Positions 58,572 to 59,982 of a stretch of 59,982 nucleotides of DNA are shown in pieces. Every line of letters begins with the position of its first letter. Positions within the stretch are counted from its first letter, which is position 1. The DNA is from an uncultured Acetatifactor sp. (GTDB taxonomy: Bacteria > Bacillota > Clostridia > Lachnospirales > Lachnospiraceae), in assembly GCA_910578815.1 (NCBI GenBank), contig CAJTSE010000014.1, positions 41,168-101,149 of the forward strand, in the 5' to 3' direction. A program made the position numbers and the translations under genes. The notes beneath the pieces are model-generated. The model saw only the letters and a list, made by a program, of their open reading frames with translations. It ran no database searches and was not told where the DNA came from.

Positions 58572-59982
58572 TCAAATATCTTCTTCTACAGTCGTATCAA
58601 TATCATCTACAATTCCATATTCTGCAAACATATTTCTCAGGAACTCCATATCAGGAATCGAAGAATCATCTAGCCCGTTTTCAACAATATTGGTGTGTGG
58701 GCATACTGAACATAATGGATTATTCTCACTAACCCTTCTTCTATAACCACCATTATTTTTAATCTCTTTTACAATCTTTCCATTAATAATTTCGAAATGC
58801 AAAGAAGTTTCATCTGCATAGCCTGTTTCAGGAATTAGTCGTTCCGTAAAGGCAAAATACTTAACTGTATGTCCTTCAAGAAACTTATCAAAATAATCTT
58901 TGCGAATAAATACAGTTCCACCGATAGGATCTCTATAATATGAATTCTTATTGTTATTGCATACTATCACTTTTTCCTTATCTTGATTTTCCCATGATAA
59001 ATCTGAGACATTCAATTTAAGATTGAAAAAACTAATTATTTCTGATGGTGGTAGGACCAATGAAGTCCCCTCAAAAACCTCAGACTGACTATTGATATTC
59101 TTTACATCCTTGCAAAGCCAAGGTTTTAAAGTATTGTACGGATACGACTTCAATTCACCAAGGTATTCTTCCAATTCAATAGTCATATAACGAGCATTGC
59201 CATCATCATTTATTGTTTCATTTTCCGAAGTGCAACACCATAAATCATATGTATCTTTCCATCTCGTATCATATTTGTCTTCCTCATGTAGCGATATTCT
59301 ACAAGCCAACATTATCCATTCTTGATGCTTTAATTTTATTTCTTCAAGAAGATGCAATACATTTCTTCTTGTTAATTCAACATTTCGTGCCCAATGAACA
59401 TCACGTAGCACAGGCAGTTCTAATGAGTTTATTACATAGTCCCCTAGCCTTTCTATAAAATCCTGATATGTTGGGATTGGTGCTGTAATAATAACATCTT
59501 CACCATACTCTAAAGGGTCATACACCTCATATCCAATACTGTTCTGATTATTATTGTATGTAGCAAACTCATTTGTATAGTAGTTACACATCAAACTCCC
59601 ATAATATAAACCTGTTGCAATATCCACACACTTCATATATACAGAATGACAAAAATCTTCTTCCCGCATATTCATAGTTTTTCTCTCCGATGAAATGCTG
59701 AAATAATCAAAAACATATCTAAAAACAGCTTCAAAACTTTCCAAAAAGGAATTCATATCCATTGTTTCAATCTCTGCCATCGGCTTTATCTCTGGCATAA
59801 TTCTTTTTTCAAATGCCATCCATCCATTACACTCCCCGTTAGAAACACAAGAATATTTTCCACAGAGATAGTCGTTTATCTTTTCTATATCATGCTTATC
59901 ATTTATAAGAAAGCAAGTATACATATCGTAAACGGTAGATATTGCGTACCTCGACTGTGAGGAAAAAATATGTGACAATAGA
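58572..59982 (-). CDS. Unrecognised AT-rich protein, 5' end beyond the window
   Basis: Partial: the frame stays open to the window edge, and the first possible start (a TTG at 59978) has no visible binding site, so the true start is probably outside. At least 468 residues, soluble, mixed helical and beta, no signal peptide. Acidic, tyrosine- and asparagine-rich, with a cysteine pair near the C terminus (LCSVCPHTN). The C-terminal part (YYRDPIGGTVFIRKDYFDKFLEGHTVKYFAF) looks like a folded domain, but I recognise no family. Codon use is markedly AT-rich compared with the neighbours, which suggests horizontal acquisition; the gap from 58338 to 58571 holds no feature I can name. Confidence 0.6.
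   Translation of the reverse strand, partial: LLSHIFSSQSRYAISTVYDMYTCFLINDKHDIEKINDYLCGKYSCVSNGECNGWMAFEKRIMPEIKPMAEIETMDMNSFLESFEAVFRYVFDYFSISSERKTMNMREEDFCHSVYMKCVDIATGLYYGSLMCNYYTNEFATYNNNQNSIGYEVYDPLEYGEDVIITAPIPTYQDFIERLGDYVINSLELPVLRDVHWARNVELTRRNVLHLLEEIKLKHQEWIMLACRISLHEEDKYDTRWKDTYDLWCCTSENETINDDGNARYMTIELEEYLGELKSYPYNTLKPWLCKDVKNINSQSEVFEGTSLVLPPSEIISFFNLKLNVSDLSWENQDKEKVIVCNNNKNSYYRDPIGGTVFIRKDYFDKFLEGHTVKYFAFTERLIPETGYADETSLHFEIINGKIVKEIKNNGGYRRRVSENNPLCSVCPHTNIVENGLDDSSIPDMEFLRNMFAEYGIVDDIDTTVEEDI

Overview
The window looks like a chromosomal segment of an anaerobic Firmicute, most likely family Lachnospiraceae (class Clostridia). The evidence is the gene content: a Na+-pumping biotin-dependent decarboxylase operon, an HgdC-like giant acyl-CoA dehydratase activase, single-chain GlyQS-type glycyl-tRNA synthetase, scpA-scpB-dac and era-yqzL-recO-glyS synteny, clostridial sigma-A type promoters and AGGAGG ribosome binding sites. 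No oxygen-dependent enzyme, prophage or insertion sequence was recognised. Almost all genes lie on the minus strand. Only the activase (31035-35270) and a MATE transporter (55425-56789) are on the plus strand. Identifications rest on motif reading without database searches.

Layout. 1-4.1 kb: sodium pump operon (carboxyltransferase, OadG, biotin carrier, OadB), followed by a strongly folded repeat region. 4.2-9.4 kb: two D-Ala-D-Ala carboxypeptidases, the condensin subunits ScpA/ScpB behind a LexA-like box, and a phosphoesterase. 9.5-12.5 kb: rpsU and alaS. 12.6-17.7 kb: an inverted-repeat element, then an HscC-type Hsp70 and a J-domain/TPR partner without the HPD motif. 17.8-21.8 kb: glyS, a lipoprotein, recO, yqzL, era. 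21.9-29.7 kb: a coiled-coil protein, a membrane-anchored HTH regulator, two paired unknown proteins, an M16C protease, an unknown protein and a reduced sigma-70-like protein. 29.9-35.3 kb: a rhomboid-like protein divergent from the activase. 35.4-44.7 kb: soluble MCP-PilZ receptor, metA, a divergent ligA, RluF-like synthase, rnhA, a periplasmic-sensor GGDEF protein and a coiled-coil protein. 44.9-49.4 kb: gdhA, an unknown protein, an SH3 protein, tRNA-Arg(CCG), a DUF5688-like protein. 49.5-55.2 kb: efp, a shikimate kinase/dehydroquinase fusion, aroE, yqeG, a uridine kinase-like protein and an HD-GYP protein. 55.4-60 kb: MATE pump, an apparently frameshifted cardiolipin synthase, and an AT-rich unrecognised gene running off the window.

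The most unusual signal is a family of three dispersed folded elements (about 20795-20887, 25284-25397, 29828-29918). They share short conserved linkers while their stems change by compensatory substitution. Each lies in the leader of a minus-strand gene and two start at the stop codon of the gene upstream. This fits an undescribed structured RNA or a hairpin mobile element. Other structured elements sit at 1-168 and 12620-12872.

Functional themes. Fermentative energy metabolism is represented by the sodium-pumping decarboxylase, NADP-type glutamate dehydrogenase and the activase; these could connect through the hydroxyglutarate route, but that is inference. Envelope biogenesis is represented by the Dac proteins, cardiolipin synthase, SH3 protein and MATE pump. 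Cyclic-di-GMP signalling is represented by the GGDEF, PilZ and HD-GYP proteins.
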